A DNA stretch of 64,000 nt from Robiginitalea aurantiaca. Its GTDB lineage: Bacteria; Bacteroidota; Bacteroidia; Flavobacteriales; Flavobacteriaceae. Location: assembly GCF_030380815.1 (NCBI RefSeq), contig NZ_JAUDUY010000010.1, forward strand, positions 16,442 through 80,441, written 5' to 3'. The notes under the pieces were generated by a model. It searched no databases and was not told where the DNA came from. It saw only the letters and a list, made by a program, of their open reading frames with translations. A program made the translations under genes and the position numbers. Positions 17,962 through 26,044 of the stretch are shown piece by piece (within the stretch, counting starts at the first letter, position 1; each line of letters begins with the position of its first letter).

Positions 17962-18863
17962 ACGGCCTGCCCTCCGGTAAGTTCGGTAAAGAGGTTTTCG
18001 AGATTCTTGGTCTTCCGGCTCAACTGAAGGGTTTTGAGCTGATTATCGTGGGCAAAATCAAAAACGACCCCACGCATATCTTTGGAGGTTGAGAAGCTTA
18101 TTTCATAAACAAAACCACCTGTATTTACAACAGAAGCCACATTGGGTAATCGCTCCAGTAAAACTTCCTCGACCCTGTAATCGAATTCCACCTCTACCAC
18201 CTGGGTTTCATCTTTGCGCAGCGCATCCATGGTAGCATCTGCGACAAGTTTTCCTTTGTTGAGGATCAAAACACGGTCGCACACGGCTTCAACTTCTTTC
18301 ATGATATGGGTTGATAGCAAGATGGTCTTTTCAGATCCGACCTCGCGAATCAGTTTGCGGATTTCGAGGAGTTGATTTGGATCCAGTCCCGTGGTCGGTT
18401 CATCCAGGATCAGGACCTCGGGTTCATGGATCAGGGCTGCCGCAAGTCCCACCCGCTGGCGGTATCCTTTGGAGAGTTGCCCTATCTTTTTATGAACTTC
18501 AGGCTCAAGACCTGTCTGCCCGATCACAGCCTCTATCCTATTTTTGGAAACTCCATATGTGGATCTGCAGAATTCCAGGTATTCCCTTATGTAGAGATCC
18601 AGATACAAAGGGTTGTGTTCAGGCAGGTACCCAATACTGCGTTGAACTTCCCTGGGCTGGCTCACCACATCGTAACCATTGACCTCGGCTATGCCCGAAT
18701 CCGCTTTGTGATTGGTCGTCAGGATTTTCATCAGGGTAGATTTCCCTGCTCCGTTGGGCCCGAGAAAACCGACTACTTCACCTTTGCGGGTTGCAAAACT
18801 GATGTCATCCAGAGCTGGTTGACTGCCAAAACGCTTGCTGATATGGGAAACCATTATAGACAT
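17958..18863 (-). CDS. gldA: Gliding motility ABC transporter ATP-binding protein GldA
   Basis: This 301-residue ABC ATPase has Walker A (GPNGAGKST, about residue 37), the signature LSKGYRQRVGLAAAL, and Walker B (VLILDEPTTGLDP). The N terminus MSIMVSHISKRFG and the C-terminal half match flavobacterial GldA, which with GldF and GldG forms a transporter needed for gliding in Flavobacterium johnsoniae. GldF and GldG are not next to it, which is usual for this group. I chose ATG 18863 because it opens the standard MS-x-M start; an ATG 33 bases upstream adds an unconserved tail. It could still be a related ABC-2 type ATPase. Confidence 0.82.
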   Translation of the reverse strand: MSIMVSHISKRFGSQPALDDISFATRKGEVVGFLGPNGAGKSTLMKILTTNHKADSGIAEVNGYDVVSQPREVQRSIGYLPEHNPLYLDLYIREYLEFCRSTYGVSKNRIEAVIGQTGLEPEVHKKIGQLSKGYRQRVGLAAALIHEPEVLILDEPTTGLDPNQLLEIRKLIREVGSEKTILLSTHIMKEVEAVCDRVLILNKGKLVADATMDALRKDETQVVEVEFDYRVEEVLLERLPNVASVVNTGGFVYEISFSTSKDMRGVVFDFAHDNQLKTLQLSRKTKNLENLFTELTGGQAV

Positions 18864-19141
18864 AGGGGGGGCTAATTTTCTGGTAAAAATACACAATGAA
18901 CCTTAAGGAACTTCAAAAAACTGGAAATCCCTCCTTCCGGAAACACAGGCTCGATGCGCTCCTTAAAGGAGGTAAAGGGGAGGATCTGTTTTCCCGATGA
19001 CCTGCATTATTTCCAGCAATCGGGCATTTTTCCAGAAAAATATTCAGCATACAGAAAGAAATTTGAAATAATCCTAAAAAAAATGACAGGTCCATGGCCA
19101 TTGAGAATTAATACCTACATTAGCTGCAAATCGTGAATTCG
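18864..19141. other. Gap between gldA and the aromatic operon leader, with short unassigned frames
   Basis: This 278-base stretch holds no gene I can name. Two overlapping plus-strand frames could be remnants of one coding region. The first runs 18896-19000 (starts MNLKELQKTG). The second, in another frame, runs 18954-19136 (contains PDDLHYFQQSGIFPEKYSAY). Both read like protein, but neither is recognisable, and their ends run into the leader region of the next operon. Confidence 0.3.
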
Positions 19142-19213
19142 ATGAACACCACGTATTTCTGGAACGGATTTTATGCCTACTTCTTTTATTTAAGAAGTAC
19201 GGGACCGCTTTAG
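19142..19213 (+). CDS. Aromatic leader peptide of the phe/tyr operon attenuator
   Basis: A 23-codon frame starts at ATG 19142 and stops at TAG 19211-19213. It begins MNTTYFWNGFYAYFFY and ends LRSTGPL. Nine of 23 residues are aromatic (four Tyr, four Phe, one Trp), packed into codons 19154-19189. It lies 71 bases before pheA and directly before a poly-U terminator. Such composition is the hallmark of leader peptides whose translation speed reports charged tRNA levels. The codons imply sensing of Phe and Tyr, with Trp possible. There is no Shine-Dalgarno sequence, as is normal for this phylum. Confidence 0.88.
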   Translation: MNTTYFWNGFYAYFFYLRSTGPL

Positions 19214-19265
19214 ATTACGTTTAAAGGTTGTAATGTAAGGTCCCGTTTTAACGGGATTTTTTTTT
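19178..19265 (+). promoter_or_regulatory. Transcription attenuator (pause hairpin, antiterminator, terminator)
   Basis: Four pairing regions are present. Region 1 TACTTCTT (19178-19185) pairs perfectly with AAGAAGTA (19192-19199). Region 2 ACGGGACC (19199-19206) pairs perfectly with region 3 GGTCCCGT (19239-19246), forming an antiterminator. Region 3 can instead join TCCCGT (19241-19246) to ACGGGA (19251-19256), followed by nine T (19257-19265), an intrinsic terminator. A ribosome stalled on the aromatic codons would free region 2 and allow read-through. A ribosome reaching the stop codon at 19211 would cover region 2 and allow termination. This is the textbook attenuation layout. Confidence 0.88.
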
Positions 19266-19284
19266 GTTGTAAAACAAAATAAGA

Positions 19285-20115
19285 ATGAAGCCAATTCGAG
19301 TTGCCATACAGGGAATACGCGGGTCAAATCACCATCAGGTCGCAGACGATTTTTTTGGTGGGGAGGTTGAACTCGTCGAATGTATGTCCTTCCATACCCT
19401 CACCGATACCCTCCTTGAGGGGAGGGCAGACAAGGCTGTCATGGCTATAGAAAATTCAATAGCCGGTTCCATAATCCCAAATTACGCCCTGGTTTGTGAG
19501 AACCACCTGCACATCATTGGGGAACACTATCTGAATATTCACCATCACCTGATGGCACTTCCGGGACAGAAGGTTTCCGAAATCCGGGAAGTGCACAGCC
19601 ATCCCATGGCCCTGTTGCAATGCCGTGAGTTTCTCAAAAGGCATCCGCATATACGAATGGTTGAGGATGCGGATACGGCGGAAACAGCCCGCAGGATCCA
19701 CCAGAAGCATCTCAAAGGAATAGCCGCCATAGCGCCACAGATGGCGGCAGGACTCTACAGCCTGGAAATACTGGCCAGTGATATTCAAACGATTCAAAAC
19801 AATGCGACCCGCTTTATTATAGTCAAACCCACCAATAAGGAATTACCACATGATCAGATCGATAAGGCATCACTTCGCTTTGTCACCGATCACAAAAGGG
19901 GGAGTCTGGCTACCGTATTAAACGTAATGAGTGATTGCAACCTGAACCTGACCAAGATCCAGTCTTTGCCCGTCATTGAGACACCCTGGAAATATTCCTT
20001 TTTTGTGGATGTGACCTTCGAAGAATACGCTCAATTCGAGAAGGCAAAGTCCCTGATTTCAATCTTAACTGAGGATTTTCAACTCCTCGGAGCCTATAAA
20101 AATGCGCGTTTATGA
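19285..20115 (+). CDS. pheA: Prephenate dehydratase (monofunctional, with ACT domain)
   Basis: PheA converts prephenate to phenylpyruvate for phenylalanine synthesis. The 276 residues comprise the dehydratase domain (about 1-185; MAIENSIAGSI, and the catalytic NATRFIIV) and a C-terminal ACT domain (about 190-270). In the ACT domain the usual ESRP motif for phenylalanine binding reads QSLP (226-229), and GAL reads GSL, so feedback control may be altered. There is no chorismate mutase domain; that activity is fused to the DAHP synthase downstream. It is the first structural gene after the attenuator and overlaps the aminotransferase by four bases. Confidence 0.93.
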   Translation: MKPIRVAIQGIRGSNHHQVADDFFGGEVELVECMSFHTLTDTLLEGRADKAVMAIENSIAGSIIPNYALVCENHLHIIGEHYLNIHHHLMALPGQKVSEIREVHSHPMALLQCREFLKRHPHIRMVEDADTAETARRIHQKHLKGIAAIAPQMAAGLYSLEILASDIQTIQNNATRFIIVKPTNKELPHDQIDKASLRFVTDHKRGSLATVLNVMSDCNLNLTKIQSLPVIETPWKYSFFVDVTFEEYAQFEKAKSLISILTEDFQLLGAYKNARL

Positions 20116-21299
20116 TACGTACTGCAGATCGATTACAAGAAGTACATGAGTACTATTTTTCGACCAAACTCAGGGAGGTTCGAAAGCTTAAGGAAGAAGG
20201 ACACCCAATTCTCAATATGGGGATAGGAAGCCCTGATCTGCCCCCTTCTGAAACGGTCCTGAGCACCTTGAGGAATTCCCTGAAGGAACCCGGAGCCCAT
20301 CAGTATCAGAGTTACCAGGGACTTCCGGAGCTAAGGGAAACGATTGCAGCGTTTTATCAGAATAAGTTCGGGGTTCTGCTCGACCCCAAAACTGAAGTAT
20401 TGCCTCTGATGGGCTCTAAAGAAGGTATTATGCATATCAGTATGGCCTTCCTGAATCCGGGGGATCGCGTTCTCATACCAGATCCGGGCTATCCCACCTA
20501 CGCATCGGTCACCCGTCTGGTAGGAGCTGAGGCCGTTCCTTACCGGTTGGCCGAGGACACAGGCTGGTTTCCAGATCTGGAGCAACTTGAAGCCGGGGGA
20601 CTTGAAAAAGTAAAACTCATGTGGGTAAGTTACCCGCACATGCCAACAGGTGCCACTGCGACACGCCGGCAGCTCACCGATCTGGTCGCCTTTGCCCGGA
20701 GGCACAATATTCTTTTGGTCAATGACAATCCGTATAGTTTTGTTCTCAGCCGGGATCCGATCAGTATTCTTGGAATTCCGGAAGGGGAGGGATATGTTCT
20801 TGAATTAAACTCCCTGAGCAAGACCTTTAATCTGGCCGGATGGCGGGTTGGGATGCTTCTGGGGGCTGCTCCCCTTTTGGAGGCGGTACTCAAGGTAAAA
20901 AGCAATATGGACTCGGGAATGTTTTACGGAATACAGAAAGGAGCCATTGCGGCCCTTAAAAGCGGCTCGGAGTGGTTTGATTCCCTTGATGCGGCCTACA
21001 GGGTGCGCCGGGCCGGGATGTTTCAGATCGCCGATCGCCTGGGCTGTACCTACGATCGGAGAGCGGTGGGTATGTTTGTATGGGCCCGCCTGCCTGAGGG
21101 CAGTCCGGATGCGGTCACTTTCGTGGATCAGCTGTTATATGAAAAACACCTTTTCGTAGCCCCTGGAACTATTTTTGGGGCACAGGGAGAAGGATATATC
21201 CGGTTTTCGCTCTGCGTACCACAGGAGCAAATCCGGGAAGCGCTCAGGCGGCTCGATCCCGTGCCCAGTGAGCATAACGTTGTCAAAGAAAACGAATAA
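20112..21299 (+). CDS. Class I/II PLP aminotransferase, probably aromatic
   Basis: The 395-residue enzyme is a fold-type I aminotransferase. The PLP lysine is in LNSLSKTFNLAGWRVG (about residue 240), and GSPDLPPSE, DPGYPTYASV and VNDNPYSFVL are standard family segments. It resembles the aspartate / LL-diaminopimelate aminotransferase branch. Its position between pheA and tyrA, with four-base and one-base overlaps, strongly suggests that it aminates phenylpyruvate and 4-hydroxyphenylpyruvate (or prephenate). That specificity is inference from context. Confidence 0.87.
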   Translation: MIRTADRLQEVHEYYFSTKLREVRKLKEEGHPILNMGIGSPDLPPSETVLSTLRNSLKEPGAHQYQSYQGLPELRETIAAFYQNKFGVLLDPKTEVLPLMGSKEGIMHISMAFLNPGDRVLIPDPGYPTYASVTRLVGAEAVPYRLAEDTGWFPDLEQLEAGGLEKVKLMWVSYPHMPTGATATRRQLTDLVAFARRHNILLVNDNPYSFVLSRDPISILGIPEGEGYVLELNSLSKTFNLAGWRVGMLLGAAPLLEAVLKVKSNMDSGMFYGIQKGAIAALKSGSEWFDSLDAAYRVRRAGMFQIADRLGCTYDRRAVGMFVWARLPEGSPDAVTFVDQLLYEKHLFVAPGTIFGAQGEGYIRFSLCVPQEQIREALRRLDPVPSEHNVVKENE

Positions 21300-22159
21300 T
21301 GAAAGTAGTTATCATAGGGGTTGGGCTCATCGGAGGATCCTTTGCACGAGATCTGCGAAAGGTGTTCCCGGGAGCTCAAATAACGGGAGCAGATCACAAT
21401 GAGACGCATCTGAAACGGGCTGTTGAATTGGGATTAATCGACAGACCTGCTGAAGATTTAGATCTCCGGGAAGCCGATGTGGTTTTACTCAGCATTCCCG
21501 TGAATGGATTGTTGAAACAATTATCCGAAGTCCTCGATGCCATTGGGGAGGAGACCCTGGTGATGGATGCGGGCTCCACAAAAGCTGAAATCTGCCGAAA
21601 GGTAGCCGGCCATGAGCGCAGAAGGAACTTTCTGGCATGTCACCCGATAGCAGGAACTGAATTTACGGGTCCGGAAGCGGCAATTTCCGGTCTTTTTGAG
21701 GGCAAAACCAATATCATATGTGAAGTTGAGCAAACGGCCTTCCGAATTCAGGAACGGGCACTTGAACTCTTTGGCAAAATGGGCATGCGAATCCGATACA
21801 TGAACCCTGAGGCCCACGACCGGCATATTGCTTATGTGTCACACCTTTCCCATATCAGTTCCTTTATGTTGGGCAAAACCGTCATTGAAAAGGAACGGAA
21901 TGAAAGAGATATCTTTGACCTCGCAGGAAGTGGTTTTGAGAGTACAGTCAGGTTGGCCAAAAGTTCGCCGGCCATGTGGACCCCTATTTTTGAACAGAAT
22001 CGAAAAAATGTTCTGGAGACCCTGGATGAATATATCGGCAATCTTCAGGGATTTCGGCAGTTGCTGGACTCCGGGGATTACAAAGGCGTCTTCAGAGAAA
22101 TGGAAGAAACCAACCGGATAGGTGAAATTTTAAATGGGATTCCTACCCAAAAAAACTAA
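21299..22159 (+). CDS. tyrA: Prephenate dehydrogenase
   Basis: TyrA oxidatively decarboxylates prephenate to 4-hydroxyphenylpyruvate for tyrosine synthesis. The 286 residues start with a Rossmann NAD(P)-binding motif (VVIIGVGLIGGSFARDL). They continue with CHPIAGTEFTGPEAA and YVSHLSHISSFML, the prephenate-binding segments that carry the catalytic His residues. No ACT domain is fused. It starts within the stop of the aminotransferase gene (TAATG), so translation is probably coupled. Confidence 0.94.
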   Translation: MKVVIIGVGLIGGSFARDLRKVFPGAQITGADHNETHLKRAVELGLIDRPAEDLDLREADVVLLSIPVNGLLKQLSEVLDAIGEETLVMDAGSTKAEICRKVAGHERRRNFLACHPIAGTEFTGPEAAISGLFEGKTNIICEVEQTAFRIQERALELFGKMGMRIRYMNPEAHDRHIAYVSHLSHISSFMLGKTVIEKERNERDIFDLAGSGFESTVRLAKSSPAMWTPIFEQNRKNVLETLDEYIGNLQGFRQLLDSGDYKGVFREMEETNRIGEILNGIPTQKN

Positions 22160-22165
22160 GATAAA

Positions 22166-23248
22166 ATGGAAAATACGATCGCTTTGCGAAAATGGTTAGA
22201 CGATTTGAAGTTGGCCCACCCGTTGGTAATTGCGGGGCCCTGCAGTGCAGAAACCGAGGAGCAGGTCATGGGAATTGCCCATGCCCTTAAGGATACAGAT
22301 GTTAACTACTACCGTGCAGGTATCTGGAAACCCAGAACCCGTCCGGGTAATTTTGAAGGGGTAGGTGCCATTGGATTAAAATGGTTACAACGGGTAAAAG
22401 CGGAAACAGGCCTGAAGACTGCGACCGAGGTTGCAAACAGGAACCATGTAGATCTGGCCCTTGAACACGACATAGATCTTTTATGGATCGGTGCAAGGTC
22501 TACGGTAAGTCCATTTATCGTACAGGAAATTGCGGATGCCCTAAAGGGGACAGATAAGGTGGTCCTGGTGAAAAACCCCGTAAATCCGGATCTTTCGCTC
22601 TGGCTGGGAGCTATCGAGCGACTGAGGTCTGCGAATATCAAAAAGCTCGGCGTTATTCACAGGGGGTTTTCCACCTATGAAAAAACGAAATATCGCAATA
22701 TCCCGGAGTGGCAAATCGCTATCGAATTACAATCCCGCTTCCCGGATCTCCCCCTGATCAATGACCCTTCTCATATTACCGGACAACGCGATTTGATCTT
22801 CGATGTTTCCCAGACTGCCCTCGACCTGAATTTTGATGGGTTAATGATAGAGACGCACACCAATCCCGATAAAGCCTGGAGCGATGCCGCCCAGCAGATT
22901 ACTCCGGAACGGCTCGTTCAGATCATGAGGGATTTGCGGATTCGGAAGGAGACGGACCAGGAAGCGGAATACCGGCAGAACCTGAGTAATCTCAGAGCCC
23001 AGATCGATGTGATCGACAACCAGCTCATCGACACCCTGGGCAAACGCATGAAAGTAGCCGATGCCATCGGGTCCCTGAAAAAGCAACGCAATGTCGCTGT
23101 ATTACAGACCAATCGATGGAATACAATCCTGGGTAAGATGATCCTCGAAGGTCAGGAGCACGGCCTGAGCGAAGAATTTGTGCTTAAAATGTTCAAGGCC
23201 ATCCACCAGGAGTCCATCAACCATCAGGAAACCATAATTAATTCCTGA
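22166..23248 (+). CDS. Bifunctional DAHP synthase / chorismate mutase
   Basis: This 360-residue fusion controls entry to and branching of the shikimate pathway. Residues 1 to about 265 form a KDPG-type (AroA-beta/AroF-like) 3-deoxy-7-phosphoheptulonate synthase, with IAGPCSAETEEQV, YRAGIWKPRTRPG and NDPSHITGQRD. Residues about 270-355 form an AroQ-type chorismate mutase (NLRAQIDVIDNQLIDTLGKR). The DAHP-synthase-first arrangement is typical of Bacteroidota. It starts six bases after tyrA and is the last gene of the attenuator-controlled operon, so one signal can set both Phe and Tyr output and total flux. Confidence 0.93.
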   Translation: MENTIALRKWLDDLKLAHPLVIAGPCSAETEEQVMGIAHALKDTDVNYYRAGIWKPRTRPGNFEGVGAIGLKWLQRVKAETGLKTATEVANRNHVDLALEHDIDLLWIGARSTVSPFIVQEIADALKGTDKVVLVKNPVNPDLSLWLGAIERLRSANIKKLGVIHRGFSTYEKTKYRNIPEWQIAIELQSRFPDLPLINDPSHITGQRDLIFDVSQTALDLNFDGLMIETHTNPDKAWSDAAQQITPERLVQIMRDLRIRKETDQEAEYRQNLSNLRAQIDVIDNQLIDTLGKRMKVADAIGSLKKQRNVAVLQTNRWNTILGKMILEGQEHGLSEEFVLKMFKAIHQESINHQETIINS

Positions 23249-23324
23249 GATTAGGAAAAAAGCGGGAATCTGGACTTTTTTTCGCAAAGGGTGTAACAAT
23301 AGGATTTGGGTGATGTCTTTACAT

Positions 23325-24014
23325 ATGAAAAACACAATCATGAGAACACTACTAACTTTATTTTTAGCCCTCTGTGCCACGGGAATAATGGCCCAGGGAA
23401 TCGTGGATCGCGAGGTCGGAGATTTTCACGAAATCAAGGTCTATGATCTGATCGAGGTCAACCTGATCAAATCGGATGAAAACAGAATCCTTATTAAGGG
23501 AAAGAATACCCAGGATATCAATTTTGTGAATAAGGACGGAGTCCTGAAGCTAAAAATGCCCCTGGAGAAAAAATTCCAGGGAGAGGATACCTTTATCGAG
23601 GTGTATTACACAGACATTCGGGTCATTGACGCCAATGAAGGTGCGCGAATCATCGGAAACGAACTATTTGTGCAGGATCGCATTGAACTTCGTGCACAGG
23701 AAGGATCGGAAATTGAGATTGGATTACAGGTGCAGGATGCGAAAATCAGGGCGGTTACCGGCGGAATCATCAATGCTTCCGGAATTGCCACAAACCAGGT
23801 TATCGTACTGAATACGGGGGGTGTTTTTGAAGGACGCAACCTTAAAACCGATTATACGAACATTCGTGTGTCTGCAGGTGGCGAGGCCGAATTATTTGCG
23901 GCTGAAGAAGTTGAAGTACAAATTCGCGCCGGGGGAGATGTTCGAATTTACGGGGATCCCCAGCGCGTGAACAAAGATGTCATGATGGGTGGAAGGGTAT
24001 ATTTTCTGGACTAA
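23325..24014 (+). CDS. Exported GIN-domain (DUF2807) protein
   Basis: The 229-residue product has a signal peptide (TLFLALCATGIMAQ) and a DUF2807 / head-GIN domain. The repeats read as IEVNLIKSDENRILIKGK, ITGGIINASG-like turns and EVQIRAGGDVRIYGDP. The fold is predicted to be a beta-helix at the envelope; function is unknown. It is closer to the standard flavobacterial GIN protein than the lipoprotein at 7591. ATG 23325 is preferred; ATG 23340 and GTG 23310 are alternatives. A strong terminator follows. Confidence 0.8.
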   Translation: MKNTIMRTLLTLFLALCATGIMAQGIVDREVGDFHEIKVYDLIEVNLIKSDENRILIKGKNTQDINFVNKDGVLKLKMPLEKKFQGEDTFIEVYYTDIRVIDANEGARIIGNELFVQDRIELRAQEGSEIEIGLQVQDAKIRAVTGGIINASGIATNQVIVLNTGGVFEGRNLKTDYTNIRVSAGGEAELFAAEEVEVQIRAGGDVRIYGDPQRVNKDVMMGGRVYFLD

Positions 24015-24038
24015 CCCATGACTATTCCAAAATCCGGA

Positions 24039-24067
24039 AGCCGGCACTCAGGTGCCGGCTTTTTTTG
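24039..24067 (+). terminator. Intrinsic terminator after the GIN-domain gene
   Basis: AGCCGGCAC (24039-24047) pairs perfectly with GTGCCGGCT (24052-24060) around a TCAG loop and is followed by a run of T. It lies 24 bases after the stop codon and separates this gene from rsgA. Confidence 0.9.
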
Positions 24068-24221
24068 TTTGTGGCCATGACTTTTTGCCCAAAGGGGTGC
24101 TCTTACCTCAGGAATATTTAGGTCCTCAGGAGTATCCTCAATCTGTGACTGCATAATGCCCGGGAGGACTACCCGCGGTATCGGGAATATTAGTAATTTG
24201 CACTCCTATCCAATTGGAACA

Positions 24222-25172
24222 ATGCAGGGAACTGTTTATAAATCTACAGGCAGCTGGTACCGGGTCAAATCCACGGACGGTACATTTTATAATTGCCGGA
24301 TTAAGGGACGGTTTCGCATTGAGGGAATCAGGAGTACCAACCCCGTGGCAGTAGGAGATGAAGTCAAATTCAACCTGCAAAAGGACGGAGATGAAACCGT
24401 GGGTCAGATTTATGAAATCCTGGAAAGGCGGAATTATTTGGTCCGCAAGTCTGTAAAACTCTCCAAGCAATTACATATTATCGCGGCCAATGTGGACCTT
24501 GTTTTTTTGTTGGTCACCCTGGAAAACCCCAGGACTTATCCGGAGTTTATCGATCGCTTTCTCGCCACGGCTGAAGCCTATCGGGTTCCCGCCATTCTAC
24601 TTTTTAATAAGGTAGACGCTATGGATGAACACCTGAAGGACGAGACCAAATATATGGCAGCCCTCTATCGGGATATCGGATATACCTGCATTGGGATTTC
24701 GGCAACTACAGGGAGAAATGTAGATCAGGTGATTGAACAGATGAAAGGGAAGACCTGCATGTTTGCAGGGCATTCGGGTATTGGGAAATCGACGCTTATC
24801 AACCGCATAGCCCCGGATTTGGATTTAAAAACCGCCAAGACATCCGAGCAGCATAAACAAGGGCAGCACACTACGACCTTTGCCGAGATGTACGACCTGC
24901 CTTCTGGAGCGCGAATCATCGATACTCCGGGAATCAAGGGATTTGGCCTGGTCAATATGGAGAAGGAGGAAATAGGGGACTACTTCCCCGAACTTTTTGA
25001 GTTGAAGTCAGAATGCCGTTTTAACAACTGTTTGCACCTCGATGAACCGGGATGTGCCGTAAAGCAGGCCCTTGAAACCGGGGAGGTAGCCCTGAGCCGT
25101 TATAAATCGTATGTGCAAATGGTCACTGGTGAGGAAGATGTCTATCGCACCGGGATGAAAGAAGACGTATGA
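24222..25172 (+). CDS. rsgA: Ribosome small subunit-dependent GTPase A
   Basis: RsgA assists late maturation of the 30S subunit. The 316 residues show an OB domain, then a circularly permuted GTPase: the G4 motif NKVD precedes G1 GHSGIGKST, followed by G3 DTPGIKGFG. A C-terminal zinc site (CRFNNCLHLDEPGC) completes the family pattern. I chose ATG 24222 because it opens MQGTVYKSTGSWY, the conserved start; the upstream ATG at 24156 only adds unconserved residues. It overlaps dtd by four bases. Confidence 0.94.
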   Translation: MQGTVYKSTGSWYRVKSTDGTFYNCRIKGRFRIEGIRSTNPVAVGDEVKFNLQKDGDETVGQIYEILERRNYLVRKSVKLSKQLHIIAANVDLVFLLVTLENPRTYPEFIDRFLATAEAYRVPAILLFNKVDAMDEHLKDETKYMAALYRDIGYTCIGISATTGRNVDQVIEQMKGKTCMFAGHSGIGKSTLINRIAPDLDLKTAKTSEQHKQGQHTTTFAEMYDLPSGARIIDTPGIKGFGLVNMEKEEIGDYFPELFELKSECRFNNCLHLDEPGCAVKQALETGEVALSRYKSYVQMVTGEEDVYRTGMKEDV

Positions 25173-25621
25173 GGGCAGTAATCCAAAGGGTGCGATCCGC
25201 TAGTGTAACCGTTTCCGGTAAAAAGGTATCCGAAATCGACTCAGGATTATTGATATTGTTGGGAATCAGCACTACAGATACGCAGGAAGACCTCAGATGG
25301 CTTGTCCCTAAAATTGGTAACATGCGTATTTTTAACGACGAGAACGGCGTCATGAACCGATCCGTAACCGAGGTAAAAGGAGATGTAATAGTCGTCAGTC
25401 AGTTTACCTTAATGGCCAGTACAAAAAAAGGCAATCGTCCTTCCTATATCGGAGCCGCCAGGCCGGAAATGGCCATTCCGCTCTATGAGGGATTTGTTCA
25501 GGAATTCGAGAAATTGCTGGGACGCAAAGTGGGAACCGGTATTTTTGGAGCTGATATGAAGGTTGATCTATGTAATGACGGTCCTGTGACAATTATGATC
25601 GATTCCAGGAACCGGGAATAA
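25169..25621 (+). CDS. dtd: D-aminoacyl-tRNA deacylase
   Basis: DTD removes D-amino acids (and glycine mischarged on tRNA-Ala) from tRNA, protecting translation. The 150-residue protein begins MRAVIQRVRSASVTV and has the signature VSQFTLMA (about residue 77). The NDGPVTIMID segment near the C terminus carries the cross-subunit Gly-Pro motif. The length is normal for a homodimeric DTD. It starts inside the stop of rsgA, so these two translation-quality genes are probably co-expressed. Confidence 0.95.
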   Translation: MRAVIQRVRSASVTVSGKKVSEIDSGLLILLGISTTDTQEDLRWLVPKIGNMRIFNDENGVMNRSVTEVKGDVIVVSQFTLMASTKKGNRPSYIGAARPEMAIPLYEGFVQEFEKLLGRKVGTGIFGADMKVDLCNDGPVTIMIDSRNRE

Positions 25622-25680
25622 CACTGGTGAAGACATTGATGTCTTTTTGCTTTAAATGCAATTGATTTTATACACGACCT

Positions 25681-26007
25681 ATGGATATTTCAAACGCGCA
25701 GCTGGCGGTGGACCAGTGGATAAAAACACACGGGGTCCGCTACTTTGACGAGCTCACGAACATGGCCCAACTCACTGAGGAAGTAGGGGAGGTGGCCCGG
25801 ATCATCGCCAGGCGATACGGGGAACAGAGTGAAAAAGAATCCGATAAGGATAAAGACCTGGGGGAAGAACTGGCGGATGTCGTTTTTGTGGTGTTGTGCC
25901 TTGCCAATCAGACAGGGATTGATTTACAGGCCGCTTTTGATCGCAAACTCGAGGTCAAAACAAAACGCGACAGCGACAGACACCGAGATAATACGAAGCT
26001 CCGGTAG
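25681..26007 (+). CDS. MazG-like nucleotide pyrophosphohydrolase
   Basis: The 108-residue, single-domain protein belongs to the all-alpha NTP pyrophosphatase superfamily. The metal-binding pattern is visible as LTEEVGEVARII (E-x-x-E) and LGEELADVVFVVL (E-x-x-D). Such enzymes hydrolyse non-canonical or excess nucleoside triphosphates to monophosphates. The highly charged C-terminal tail (KTKRDSDRHRDNT) is not part of the domain. It follows dtd by 59 bases and precedes aroA. Confidence 0.87.
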   Translation: MDISNAQLAVDQWIKTHGVRYFDELTNMAQLTEEVGEVARIIARRYGEQSEKESDKDKDLGEELADVVFVVLCLANQTGIDLQAAFDRKLEVKTKRDSDRHRDNTKLR

Positions 26008-26044
26008 CAGTACCAGGGTTGAACCTTCTAAAGGCCGAGGAAAT

